DNA of 8,131 nucleotides from an uncultured Actinomycetes bacterium (GTDB lineage Bacteria > Actinomycetota > Acidimicrobiia > Acidimicrobiales > Microtrichaceae), in NCBI GenBank assembly GCA_903930035.1, contig CAIYXG010000417.1, forward strand, positions 1 through 8,131, given 5' to 3'. Below, piece by piece: positions 1 to 5,970 of the stretch. Below the pieces are notes generated by a model that was not told where the DNA came from, searched no databases, and was given only the letters and a program-made list of their open reading frames with translations. The number at the start of each line of letters is the position of its first letter. The stretch's first letter is position 1. A program made the position numbers and the translations under genes.

Positions 1-937
1 CGGCGAGCGTCGCGGCGCGGCGGCGCACGGCGTCGGGCCCGGTGGCCAGCTCGTCGGACGCATGGCCGGGCCGGTCGAAGGCCGGCTGCATGCGGTTGAC
101 GATCAGCCCGCGCACCTCGATGCGGTGCTCGTGGAGCTGCTCGGCGAAGTAGCCGGCCTCGACCACGGTGTCGGCCTTGGGCGAGGCGACCAGCACGAAC
201 GCCGTGGCGTCGTCCACGAGCAGCGCGTCCACCTGCTGGGCCCGGTCCTTGAACCCCTGGTCCATCCCCTCGAACGCCTGGAAGAACGAGATGGCGTCGT
301 CCACCACGTCGGCGCCGACCACCTTGGCCAGGGCCCGCACCAGCGTCTGGGCGGCCACGTTGACCGCCTTCACGATCCCCTTGGACGGGGTGGTCAGGAC
401 CCGGTAGAGGCGGTGGTCCAGGAAGTGCGCCAGCCGGTGGGGCGCCTCCAGGAAGTCGAGCGCGTTGCGGGTGGGCGGCGTGTCCACCACCACCAGGTCG
501 TAGCCGCCCTCGACCGCCAGCTCGAAGAGCTTCTCGGTGGCCATGTACTCCTGGGTGCCCGAGAGCGACCCCGAGATGTTCTTGTAGAAGTTGTTGGTGA
601 GGATCGCCTCGGCCTGCGCCTCGTCCGCCGAGTACCGCCGGACGAGGCCGTCGAAGGTGGTCTTGGTGTCGAGCATGAGGGCCCAGAGCTCGCCGGGCCA
701 GTCGCTCTCGATCCGGGACGGCTCGTTGGTCAGGCCCTCCAGGCCGAGGGCGTCGGCCAGGCGGCGGGCCGGGTCGATCGTGACGACCACGGCGCGGCGG
801 CCGTTGCGGGCGGCCTCCATGGCGATGAGCGCGGCGGTCGTGGTCTTGCCCACACCGCCCGAGCCGCAGCAGACCACGACCCGGGAGCGGGCGACGACCT
901 GGCCCAGCTCGTTGGTGGGCAGCCCGGTCGCGGTCAC
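1..937 (-). CDS. ArsA/Get3-like P-loop ATPase, second subunit (Rv3680-like), 3' end outside window
   Basis: This is a soluble SIMIBI-class ATPase of the ArsA/Get3 family, and 312 codons lie in the window before the left edge cuts off the C-terminus. The reading frame is open from a GTG at 937 to position 1. The start overlaps the stop of the preceding ATPase gene by four bases (GTGA), which indicates translational coupling. Visible motifs are the P-loop CGSGGVGKTT (residues 24-33), TIDPARRLADALG (53-65) and the switch motif VVDTPPTRNALDFL (150-163). The segment SGTQEYMATEKL is also typical. From memory these match the mycobacterial Rv3680 subunit, which works with Rv3679 as a Get3-like pair. 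The canonical signature lysine before the GG of the P-loop is a serine here (residue 26). No arsenite genes (arsB, arsR, arsD) are nearby, so arsenic export is unlikely. A role in handling membrane proteins or in stress tolerance is inference from homologues. Confidence 0.9.
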   Translation of the reverse strand, partial: MTATGLPTNELGQVVARSRVVVCCGSGGVGKTTTAALIAMEAARNGRRAVVVTIDPARRLADALGLEGLTNEPSRIESDWPGELWALMLDTKTTFDGLVRRYSADEAQAEAILTNNFYKNISGSLSGTQEYMATEKLFELAVEGGYDLVVVDTPPTRNALDFLEAPHRLAHFLDHRLYRVLTTPSKGIVKAVNVAAQTLVRALAKVVGADVVDDAISFFQAFEGMDQGFKDRAQQVDALLVDDATAFVLVASPKADTVVEAGYFAEQLHEHRIEVRGLIVNRMQPAFDRPGHASDELATGPDAVRRRAATLA

Positions 938-1920
938 GTGACGACCCCCGGCACGTCCAGGTGGCGGATGCCGTCGGTGACGGCGGCGGCCAGCTGGTCC
1001 AGCTCGGCCCGACCCAGCTCCGAGGTGAACAGGTAGGGCAGCCGGACCTGGGGGAGCGGGAGCTCCTCTGCCATGCGGTCCAGCTGCTCGTGCTGCAGGG
1101 CGGTCCGCTCGGAGCGGAACTCGGCGGCGGCCCGGAGCAGGTCGGCCTCGCCGTCGAGCAGTGTGACCCCGGCGGACGCCGCCGCGTCCTCGGGGTCGGT
1201 GGCCAGTCCGGCGAGCGTCGGGAACACGGCGTTGACCAGCACCGGCCCGAGCGCCACGCCGACCTCGTCCTCGAGGCTGTAGGCGGTCTCCACGACCTCG
1301 TTCACCGGGGTCTCCTCGGGCAGCGTGACCAGGGCGACCCGGCAGCGCGCCGGGTTGCACAGGAGCTCCAGCACGTCGTTGGCCTGCGTGTTGATCGGCC
1401 CCACCTTCACGGCGTCGGCCAGGCCGCGGGCGGAGCGCAGGAAGGTGATGGCGTGTCCGGCGGCCGGCGCGTCGAGCAGGATCAGGTCCCACTCGCCGGT
1501 CTGCTCGAGCTGCTTGATCTTGCCCAGGACCAGGATGTCGCGGATGCCGGGGACCGCCGTGGCCACCAGGTCCAGCGCACCGCTGGCGACCAGCCGGTTG
1601 GAGATCCGCTGGAGGCCGTGGCTCGCCAGGTAGTCGAGCAGGGCGTCGTCGGGGGTGATCGTGCGGGCCGTCACGCCCCCGTGCTGGCCGTCGGCGTGCT
1701 CCTCGGCCGCGTGGATCAGCACCGCGTCCTCGTAGGTGAGGCCCGCCGAGCCGAACATCGCCGGCATCCCGCCCTTGCCCTCGACCTCCACGATCAGGGT
1801 CCGGACGCCGACCGACGAGGCGGCCACGGCAAGGGCGGCCGTCACGGCGGTTTTGCCGACGCCACCTTTCCCGGCGACGATGAGCACGCCTGATGCAGTG
1901 AGAAACTGCGCAGGATCCAC
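934..1920 (-). CDS. ArsA/Get3-like P-loop ATPase, first subunit (Rv3679-like)
   Basis: A 328-residue cytosolic ATPase and the first gene of the minus-strand pair. It begins with GTG at 1920, preceded by a purine-rich AAGGGA about five bases upstream. The complete deviant Walker A motif GKGGVGKT is at residues 17-24, including the signature lysine K18. The switch-like motif LLDAPAAGHAITFLR is at 148-162, and PEETPVNEVVE, characteristic of this subfamily, is near 201-211. The match in remembered motifs to mycobacterial Rv3679 (VKVG, DPAR, PEEMPVNE) is strong. It presumably forms a heterodimer with the overlapping downstream subunit, which lacks the signature lysine. Known Get3 proteins couple ATP hydrolysis to shielding tail-anchored membrane segments. 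The bacterial pair has been compared with Get3, but its client is not evident from sequence. The ClpP-like/NfeD gene starts only 24 bp away in the opposite direction. Confidence 0.92.
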   Translation of the reverse strand: MDPAQFLTASGVLIVAGKGGVGKTAVTAALAVAASSVGVRTLIVEVEGKGGMPAMFGSAGLTYEDAVLIHAAEEHADGQHGGVTARTITPDDALLDYLASHGLQRISNRLVASGALDLVATAVPGIRDILVLGKIKQLEQTGEWDLILLDAPAAGHAITFLRSARGLADAVKVGPINTQANDVLELLCNPARCRVALVTLPEETPVNEVVETAYSLEDEVGVALGPVLVNAVFPTLAGLATDPEDAAASAGVTLLDGEADLLRAAAEFRSERTALQHEQLDRMAEELPLPQVRLPYLFTSELGRAELDQLAAAVTDGIRHLDVPGVVT

Positions 1921-1956
1921 GTTGTCCCTTCGGAGGGTGTTGCGTTGCGCAGACTA
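1921..1956. promoter_or_regulatory. 24-bp divergent start region with overlapping control signals
   Basis: Only positions 1921-1944 separate the GTG of the ATPase operon (minus strand) from the TTG of nfeD (plus strand). On the plus strand GGAGGG (1932-1937) sits seven bases before the TTG and serves nfeD. On the minus strand AAGGGA serves the ATPase gene. A TANNNT-type minus-strand -10 candidate, TAGTCT (1956-1951), lies inside the first codons of nfeD and would give a short leader for the ATPase operon. No convincing -35 accompanies it. No clear nfeD promoter could be picked out. The promoters of both genes must therefore lie within the opposite coding sequence. Confidence 0.35.
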
Positions 1957-3303
1957 GCGAGTCGGTCCCGCCGCACGGCTGCGGCCGCGCTGGTCGTCCT
2001 GGCGGGTGCCACGGCACTGTCGGCCGCCCTGGGTGCGCCGGCCGGCGCAGCGACGGACTGCACGCGCAACGGCTGCGTCGACGTGGTGGCCGTCGGCGGT
2101 CTCATCGACCGGGTGGAGGCCGACTTCATCGAGGAGCAGGTCCAGCGGTCCAACGCGACGCCGGGCGCCACGGCCGTGCTCCTCCAGCTCGACAGCGCGG
2201 GCGCGGCCGTCGACGACGCCACGGTGGACCGGCTGGCCCGGGTCATCACGGGGTCGAAGGTCCCGGTCTCGGTCTGGATCGGCCCGTCGGGCGCCACGGC
2301 CCGCGGCGCCGCGGCCCAGCTGGTCCAGCTGGCGACGAACACGGGCATCTCACCGGGTTCGGACATCGGCAACGCCGGCGAGCAGGTGGTCTCGCCGCAG
2401 GTTGCCGGCCGGCTCTTCACCGGGAGGGCGGCGGTGGCCCGCACCCAGGTGCTCGACGCCCGGCAGGCGGTGAAGGCCGGGGTGGTGGACCGTTTCTCGC
2501 CCACGATCGGCGACCACATCGTCGCCCTCGACGGCGTGCGGACCAAGACGGTCGACAAGGGCGAGGAGCGGCGGACGGTGCCGGTCACCGTGATCCGGTT
2601 CTCCAAGCTCCCGCTGCTGACCCAGCTCTTCCACACGGTGGCGAGCCCGTCGGTGGCCTACCTCCTGCTGACCGTGGCGCTCGGTCTGCTGCTCTTCGAG
2701 TTCTTCACCGCGGGCGTGGGCGTGGCCGGGGTGATCGGGGCGGTGTGCCTGGTGCTGGGCGCGTACGGCGTGGCCGAGCTCCCGCACCGGACATGGGCGC
2801 TGGCGCTGATGCTGCTGGCCATGGTCGGGTTCGGCATCGACGTCCAGACCGGGGTGCCGCGCCTCTGGACGATCATCGCGATGGTGGGGTTCGCGGTCGG
2901 GTCCGTGCTCCTCTTCACCGACTACCGGCCGTCGTGGCTGGCGCTGGCGGCGGGCCTGGTCGGCATGGGCGTCTCGATGTTCTCCGGCATGCCGGCGATG
3001 GTCCGCACCCGTTTCGCCACGCCGACGGTGGGCCGGGAGTGGATGGTCGGCGAGGAGGGCGAGGCCGTCACTGCGGTCGACCCCGAGGGCACGGTCCGGA
3101 TCAAGGGCGCACTCTGGCGGGCGCTGACCAACCGTGCCACGCCGGTGCCGGCCGGCGACCCCGTGCGCGTCGCCGCCATCGACGGGCTGGTCCTGGAGGT
3201 CGAGCCCCTCGAGGGGGCCGCCATGGACTACCGGGAGATGCGGGACCGCCGGAAGGGCGGCGACCCCGACCCGGTGGCGGCGGACGCCGACGAGCTGCCC
3301 TGA
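1945..3303 (+). CDS. nfeD: Long-form NfeD-family membrane protein with degenerate ClpP-like domain
   Basis: A 452-residue membrane protein. The TTG start is favoured by GGAGGG seven bases upstream and by the signal peptide it yields: RRLASRSRR, a hydrophobic core at about 12-30, and probable cleavage after the APAGAA segment (31-36). Domains in order: a ClpP/SppA-like extracytoplasmic region (about 44-195, containing VVAVGGLID, LLQLDSAG and IGPSGATARG), a hydrophobic block of about five membrane segments (236-350), and a C-terminal OB-fold NfeD domain (about 362-421: GREWMVGEEGEAVT through DPVRVAAIDGLVLEVE). Active long NfeD proteins cut stomatin with a Ser-Lys dyad. Here the residue aligning with the catalytic serine appears to be Gly121, and the region expected to hold the lysine is short, so proteolysis is doubtful. 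No stomatin/SPFH partner is in the window. A membrane scaffolding or quality-control role is inference. whiB follows after 90 bp. Confidence 0.88.
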   Translation: MRRLASRSRRTAAAALVVLAGATALSAALGAPAGAATDCTRNGCVDVVAVGGLIDRVEADFIEEQVQRSNATPGATAVLLQLDSAGAAVDDATVDRLARVITGSKVPVSVWIGPSGATARGAAAQLVQLATNTGISPGSDIGNAGEQVVSPQVAGRLFTGRAAVARTQVLDARQAVKAGVVDRFSPTIGDHIVALDGVRTKTVDKGEERRTVPVTVIRFSKLPLLTQLFHTVASPSVAYLLLTVALGLLLFEFFTAGVGVAGVIGAVCLVLGAYGVAELPHRTWALALMLLAMVGFGIDVQTGVPRLWTIIAMVGFAVGSVLLFTDYRPSWLALAAGLVGMGVSMFSGMPAMVRTRFATPTVGREWMVGEEGEAVTAVDPEGTVRIKGALWRALTNRATPVPAGDPVRVAAIDGLVLEVEPLEGAAMDYREMRDRRKGGDPDPVAADADELP

Positions 3304-3324
3304 CCTCGTTGCTCCCGCAAATTC

Positions 3325-3363
3325 TCCTTGACGGTTCCTTGAGGGAATCGTATGTTTCCTTGA
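3325..3363 (+). repeat. Three direct TCCTTGA repeats overlapping the whiB promoter
   Basis: Identical heptamers TCCTTGA occur at 3325-3331, 3336-3342 and 3357-3363. Their starts are 11 and 21 bp apart, close to one and two helical turns, so they would present the same DNA face. The first overlaps the -35, the second lies in the spacer and the third covers the expected start point. The middle copy is also part of a dyad, TTCC-N5-GGAA (3335-3347). This arrangement fits an operator for a repressor or for WhiB feedback, but no regulator can be named. Confidence 0.5.
3328..3356 (+). promoter_or_regulatory. Candidate SigA-type promoter of whiB
   Basis: TTGACG (3328-3333) and TATGTT (3351-3356) are separated by exactly 17 bases, close to the housekeeping sigma consensus. 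They lie in an AT-rich patch that stands out from the surrounding GC-rich DNA. Transcription would start near 3363, giving a leader of about 30 nt with the whiB ribosome binding site. This is the best-looking promoter in the window. Confidence 0.65.
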
Positions 3364-3393
3364 CGCACGGGGAACGAGACAGGGGAGAGCCCA

Positions 3394-3663
3394 ATGAGCG
3401 CACGACAGTCACCGGACGCTTGGCAGGACGCAGGAGCATGCAGGGGCCCGCACGCCACGCTGTTCTTTCCGCCGCCGCACTTCGAGCGCAAGGTGGAGCG
3501 GCTGGCCCGAGAGCGGCAGGCCAAGCGCATCTGCGGCGAGTGCCTCGTGAAGGACGAGTGCCTCGAGTACGCCCTGGCCGTGGGTGAGCCGCACGGAGTG
3601 TGGGGCGGCATGAACGAGAACGAGCGGCGGGACCTGACCGAGTTCCTGCTGCCCGCCAGCTAG
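3394..3663 (+). CDS. whiB: WhiB-family Fe-S transcriptional regulator
   Basis: An 89-residue WhiB-like protein. The four cluster-binding cysteines are C16, C47, C50 and C56 (C-x30-C-x2-C-x5-C). The beta-turn motif GVWGG is at 68-72, followed by a basic/acidic helix NENERRDL. ATG at 3394 is preceded by GGGGAGAG (3382-3389). WhiB proteins hold a [4Fe-4S] cluster sensitive to O2 and NO, and many bind the housekeeping sigma factor to alter promoter choice. Which WhiB subfamily this is cannot be settled from sequence alone. It has its own promoter with phased repeats, so it is probably transcribed separately from nfeD, and a large inverted repeat lies 14 bases behind its stop. A whiB gene (whiB4) also sits beside the homologous ATPase pair in Mycobacterium tuberculosis, which supports a WhiB4-like role as inference. 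Confidence 0.96.
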   Translation: MSARQSPDAWQDAGACRGPHATLFFPPPHFERKVERLARERQAKRICGECLVKDECLEYALAVGEPHGVWGGMNENERRDLTEFLLPAS

Positions 3664-3677
3664 CACCACCCTTGCCA

Positions 3678-3729
3678 GGTCCCCGCCACCGCAGTCCGGG
3701 CCGGCCCGGCAGCCGGTGGCCGGGCGACC
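3678..3729 (+). terminator. Large inverted repeat between whiB and the Nudix gene
   Basis: The inner part is a perfect 14-bp palindrome, CCGGGCCGGCCCGG (3696-3709). It is flanked by the perfect arms GCCACCG (3685-3691) and CGGTGGC (3714-3720). With small bulges the pairing extends outward (CCC with GGG at 3722-3724, GGT at 3678-3680 with ACC at 3727-3729). There is no T-tract, as is common for actinobacterial terminators. It could end whiB transcripts, or act on the Nudix promoter just downstream. Confidence 0.45.
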
Positions 3730-3736
3730 GACCGCC

Positions 3737-3752
3737 TACGGTGGCGGACGTG
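3737..3752 (+). promoter_or_regulatory. Candidate -10 box for leaderless Nudix transcript
   Basis: TACGGT (3737-3742) is followed by seven bases and then GTG (3750-3752), in frame with the Nudix gene. This is the spacing expected when transcription starts at the initiation codon. No Shine-Dalgarno sequence is visible before either candidate GTG (3741 or 3750). No good -35 is apparent. Confidence 0.35.
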
Positions 3753-4613
3753 TTCGACCTGGAGCATCCCGACCCGGACGCCGTGCCGGTCCGCGACGCC
3801 GCCACCGTGATGCTGCTCCGGGACGGTCCGGAGGGCATGGAGGTGTGCATGCTCCTGCGCAACCTCAGGTCGGACTTCGTCGGCGGCGCGTTCGTGTTCC
3901 CCGGCGGTGCGGTGGACCCCTCCGACGGGCTGGCCGAGGTCGAGCCGCTCTGCGCCGGGCTGACCGACGCCGAGGCGTCACGGCACCTGGACCTGCCCTC
4001 GGGCGGACTGGCCTACTGGGTCGCCGCGGTGCGCGAGTCCTTCGAGGAGGCCGGGGTGCTCGTGGCGGTCGACGCCGACGGCCGGGTGGTCTCGTTCGCC
4101 GACCCCCAGGTGGCCGAGCGGTTCGTCGAGCACCGGCGGGCGGTGGACTCGGGCGAGCGTCGGCTCGTGGAGGTCCTGCGCCAGGAGGGCCTGCGGATCG
4201 ACACGGCGGGCATCCACTACTTCTCCCGCTGGATCACGCCGCTCGGCGCCCCGCGCCGCTACGACACGCGGTTCTTCGTCGCCGCCGCCCCGCCCGAGCA
4301 GGAGCCCCTCCACGACGACCGCGAGGTCGTGGCCAGCCGCTGGTTCACGCCCGCCGAGGCGCTGCGCCGCCACGACGCCGGCGAGATCACCATGATCTTC
4401 CCGACGGTCCGCACGCTCGTGGCGCTCGACCGGTTCGGGACCGCCGCGGACGTGCTGGCGCACGCCCGGTCGCTGGCCCGGGTGGAAGCGGTGCTGCCGC
4501 TGATGCGCGAGTCGCCGGACGGCATCCGGATCGTGCTGCCGGGCGACCCCGAGCACACGGGTGGGACCTACGACGCGTTCACCGCGCAGCCGGTCGACGA
4601 CGACCTGGCCTGA
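3741..4613 (+). CDS. Nudix hydrolase, NUDT19-like with split Nudix box
   Basis: A hydrolase of about 290 residues, starting at GTG 3741, or at GTG 3750 if the transcript is leaderless. A still longer frame from 3600 overlaps whiB and adds a low-complexity Arg/Pro-rich stretch, so it was not used. FVFPGG (51-56) is the start of the Nudix element. The metal-binding part RESFEEAG is at 98-105 (E99, E102, E103). About 42 residues separate PGG from the RE, where about a dozen is usual, so the Nudix box is interrupted. The NUDT19/RP2 subfamily has this architecture, with FVFPGG-x-DPSD followed by an insertion, and its animal members hydrolyse CoA and acyl-CoA. CoA-type substrates are therefore plausible but not shown. 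The C-terminal part (WFTPAEALRRHDAGE, then PTVRTL) is also usual for the group. In mycobacteria a Nudix gene, Rv3672c, lies in the neighbourhood of the same ATPase pair. Confidence 0.85.
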   Translation: MADVFDLEHPDPDAVPVRDAATVMLLRDGPEGMEVCMLLRNLRSDFVGGAFVFPGGAVDPSDGLAEVEPLCAGLTDAEASRHLDLPSGGLAYWVAAVRESFEEAGVLVAVDADGRVVSFADPQVAERFVEHRRAVDSGERRLVEVLRQEGLRIDTAGIHYFSRWITPLGAPRRYDTRFFVAAAPPEQEPLHDDREVVASRWFTPAEALRRHDAGEITMIFPTVRTLVALDRFGTAADVLAHARSLARVEAVLPLMRESPDGIRIVLPGDPEHTGGTYDAFTAQPVDDDLA

Positions 4614-4626
4614 CGACCAGACAGGT
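4603..4626. terminator. Weak hairpin between convergent Nudix and mrp ends
   Basis: ACCTG (4603-4607) pairs with CAGGT (4622-4626), and CTG (4610-4612) pairs with CAG (4618-4620), with a small internal loop. It spans the Nudix stop codon and most of the 23-bp gap to the mrp stop. No T-tract is present. A bidirectional terminator role is only a guess from position. Confidence 0.25.
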
Positions 4627-4636
4627 TGACCGTGGC

Positions 4637-5815
4637 TCAGTCGGCGGCGTCGGCGGCCGCCAGCGCGGCGTCCACGGCGTCGAACAGCCGCGCCGAGCAC
4701 CCCGCCAGGTCGACGGGCGGCACGAGCTCGTCGACCAGCAGCTGCGCCAGCGACCGGAAGGCGTCGGCCGCCGGACCGGCACCGAGCGCCGCAGGGCTGC
4801 CCGCGTCGCCGCCCTCCGAGACTGCCGGCTCGATCGGGATGCGGGCCACGAGCGGCACCCCGGCCTCCTGGGCCAGGCGTTCACCGCCACCGGTGCCGAA
4901 GATCCGGTGCTCCTTGCCGTCCTCGTCCACGTAGACCGACATGTTCTCGACCACGCCGACGATCCGGAGGAAGTTCTTGCGGGCCATGTCGACCACCCGG
5001 ACCGCCACCTTCTGGGCCGCAGTGGCCGGGGTCGTGACCACCAGGACCTCCGAGCGGGGGAGCATGCGGGCCAGTCCCATCTGCACGTCGCCGGTGCCCG
5101 GCGGCATGTCGATGAGCAGGTAGTCCAGGTCGCCCCAGTCGACGTCCTCCAGGAAGTGCTGCACCGCCCGGTTGAGCATGAGGCCGCGCCACATGAGGGC
5201 CGAGCCCTCCTCCTCGACCAGGAACCCCATCGACACGACCCGGAGGAGGCCGTCGCCGACCGGCCGCTCGTGGGGGCGGATCTTGGCGGTCCCGTCGACC
5301 GTCTGGAGCCGGCCGTCGAGCCCGAGCATGCGGGGGACCGAGAAACCCCAGATGTCGGCGTCGAGGACCCCGACCGTGCGACCGGTGGCCGCGAGCGCGG
5401 CGGCCAGGTTGACGGTGACCGAGGACTTGCCGACGCCGCCCTTGCCGGAGGCGACCATCAGCACCTTGGTGGTCGGCGGCACGGTCGTCGACTCGGGCCG
5501 CTCGGCAATCTTCTGGCGGGCGCGGGCCATGGCCCGGGCCTTCTCGTCGGGGTCGAGCTCGCCCCAGTCGATGGTGACGCGGGTGACGCCCGGGAGCGAC
5601 ACGATCCGGGCCCGGACGTCCTTCTGGATCTGTGCCCGCAGCGGACAGCCGGCGGTGGTCAGGGCGATCTCGACCTGCACGTGGCCGTCCTCGTGGACCT
5701 GCACGCCCCGGGCCATGCCCAGCTCGACGATGTCGGCCCCGAGCTCGGGGTCCACCACGCCGCGCAGCAGCTCCATCAGGTGCTCGGGTGCAGGGGGTGC
5801 TGCGGGCGTGTCCAC
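4637..5815 (-). CDS. mrp: Mrp/ApbC-family Fe-S cluster carrier P-loop ATPase
   Basis: A 392-residue cytosolic protein with an N-terminal MIP18/DUF59 domain (about 10-85, with DPELGADIVELG and TAGCPLR carrying Cys57). A linker leads to the Mrp ATPase domain: GKGGVGKSS at 124-132, DADIWGFSVPRMLG at 152-165, LIDMPPGTGD at 234-243 and ENMS at 290-293. Mrp/ApbC/Nbp35 proteins bind and transfer Fe-S clusters in an ATP-dependent way. The CxxC usually found just after ENMS is missing. VYVDEDGKEHRIFG stands there, and the only cysteines are C57 and C373. As I recall, other actinobacterial Mrp proteins also lack it. GTG at 5815 has no Shine-Dalgarno but a TANNNT box at leaderless distance. The gene is divergent from an A-type Fe-S carrier, which supports the Fe-S assignment. 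Confidence 0.93.
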   Translation of the reverse strand: MDTPAAPPAPEHLMELLRGVVDPELGADIVELGMARGVQVHEDGHVQVEIALTTAGCPLRAQIQKDVRARIVSLPGVTRVTIDWGELDPDEKARAMARARQKIAERPESTTVPPTTKVLMVASGKGGVGKSSVTVNLAAALAATGRTVGVLDADIWGFSVPRMLGLDGRLQTVDGTAKIRPHERPVGDGLLRVVSMGFLVEEEGSALMWRGLMLNRAVQHFLEDVDWGDLDYLLIDMPPGTGDVQMGLARMLPRSEVLVVTTPATAAQKVAVRVVDMARKNFLRIVGVVENMSVYVDEDGKEHRIFGTGGGERLAQEAGVPLVARIPIEPAVSEGGDAGSPAALGAGPAADAFRSLAQLLVDELVPPVDLAGCSARLFDAVDAALAAADAAD

Positions 5816-5827
5816 GGCGACAATGTA
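5816..5827 (-). promoter_or_regulatory. -10 box for leaderless mrp transcript
   Basis: On the minus strand TACATT (5827-5822) is followed by exactly six bases and the GTG start at 5815. This is the TANNNT-N6-start arrangement typical of leaderless genes in GC-rich Gram-positive bacteria. The absence of a ribosome binding site agrees with this. The -35 region is poor. Confidence 0.5.
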
Positions 5828-5862
5828 CCGACCCGGTCGCCGGCACGGTCTGCGAGGGCCGG

Positions 5863-5874
5863 CGGGACGTCCCG
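5863..5874. repeat. 12-bp perfect palindrome in the mrp/erpA intergenic region
   Basis: CGGGACGTCCCG is a perfect palindrome about 50 bp upstream of the mrp start and 35 bp upstream of the erpA -10 candidate, roughly mid-region. It could be a shared operator for the two divergent Fe-S genes. In DNA this GC-rich, a 12-bp palindrome can also arise by chance. Confidence 0.25.
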
Positions 5875-5908
5875 GGAAGCTGCCTTCCCCGTGCCGGGTT
5901 CAGCCCGC

Positions 5909-5914
5909 TACCCT
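5909..5914 (+). promoter_or_regulatory. Candidate -10 box of erpA
   Basis: TACCCT (5909-5914) fits the TANNNT pattern and would give a leader of about 50 nt ending in a strong AGGAGG. TTCCCC (5885-5890), 18 bases upstream, is a weak -35. A direct repeat GCGTGCG (5925-5931 and 5939-5945) lies in the leader. Confidence 0.3.
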
Positions 5915-5970
5915 GACCGTCGACGCGTGCGGCCCGAAGCGTGCGTCCAGAGTTCTTGCAGGAGGACACC

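Noticed and set aside
62..1893. Long plus-strand frames opposite the two ATPase genes.
   Set aside because: They are antisense shadows. The minus strand encodes two proteins with P-loops and subfamily motifs throughout.
1..1920. Arsenic resistance operon.
   Set aside because: The ATPases are ArsA-like, but no arsenite permease, ArsR, ArsD or arsenate reductase is present, and the motifs fit the Rv3679/Rv3680 subfamily better.
3600..3740. N-terminal extension of the Nudix protein from GTG 3600.
   Set aside because: It would overlap whiB by 64 bases, run through the inverted repeat and add residues unlike any Nudix N-terminus.
5941..5970. Upstream GTG start for the A-type carrier.
   Set aside because: The AGGAGG placed five bases before ATG 5971 and the family N-terminus both favour 5971.
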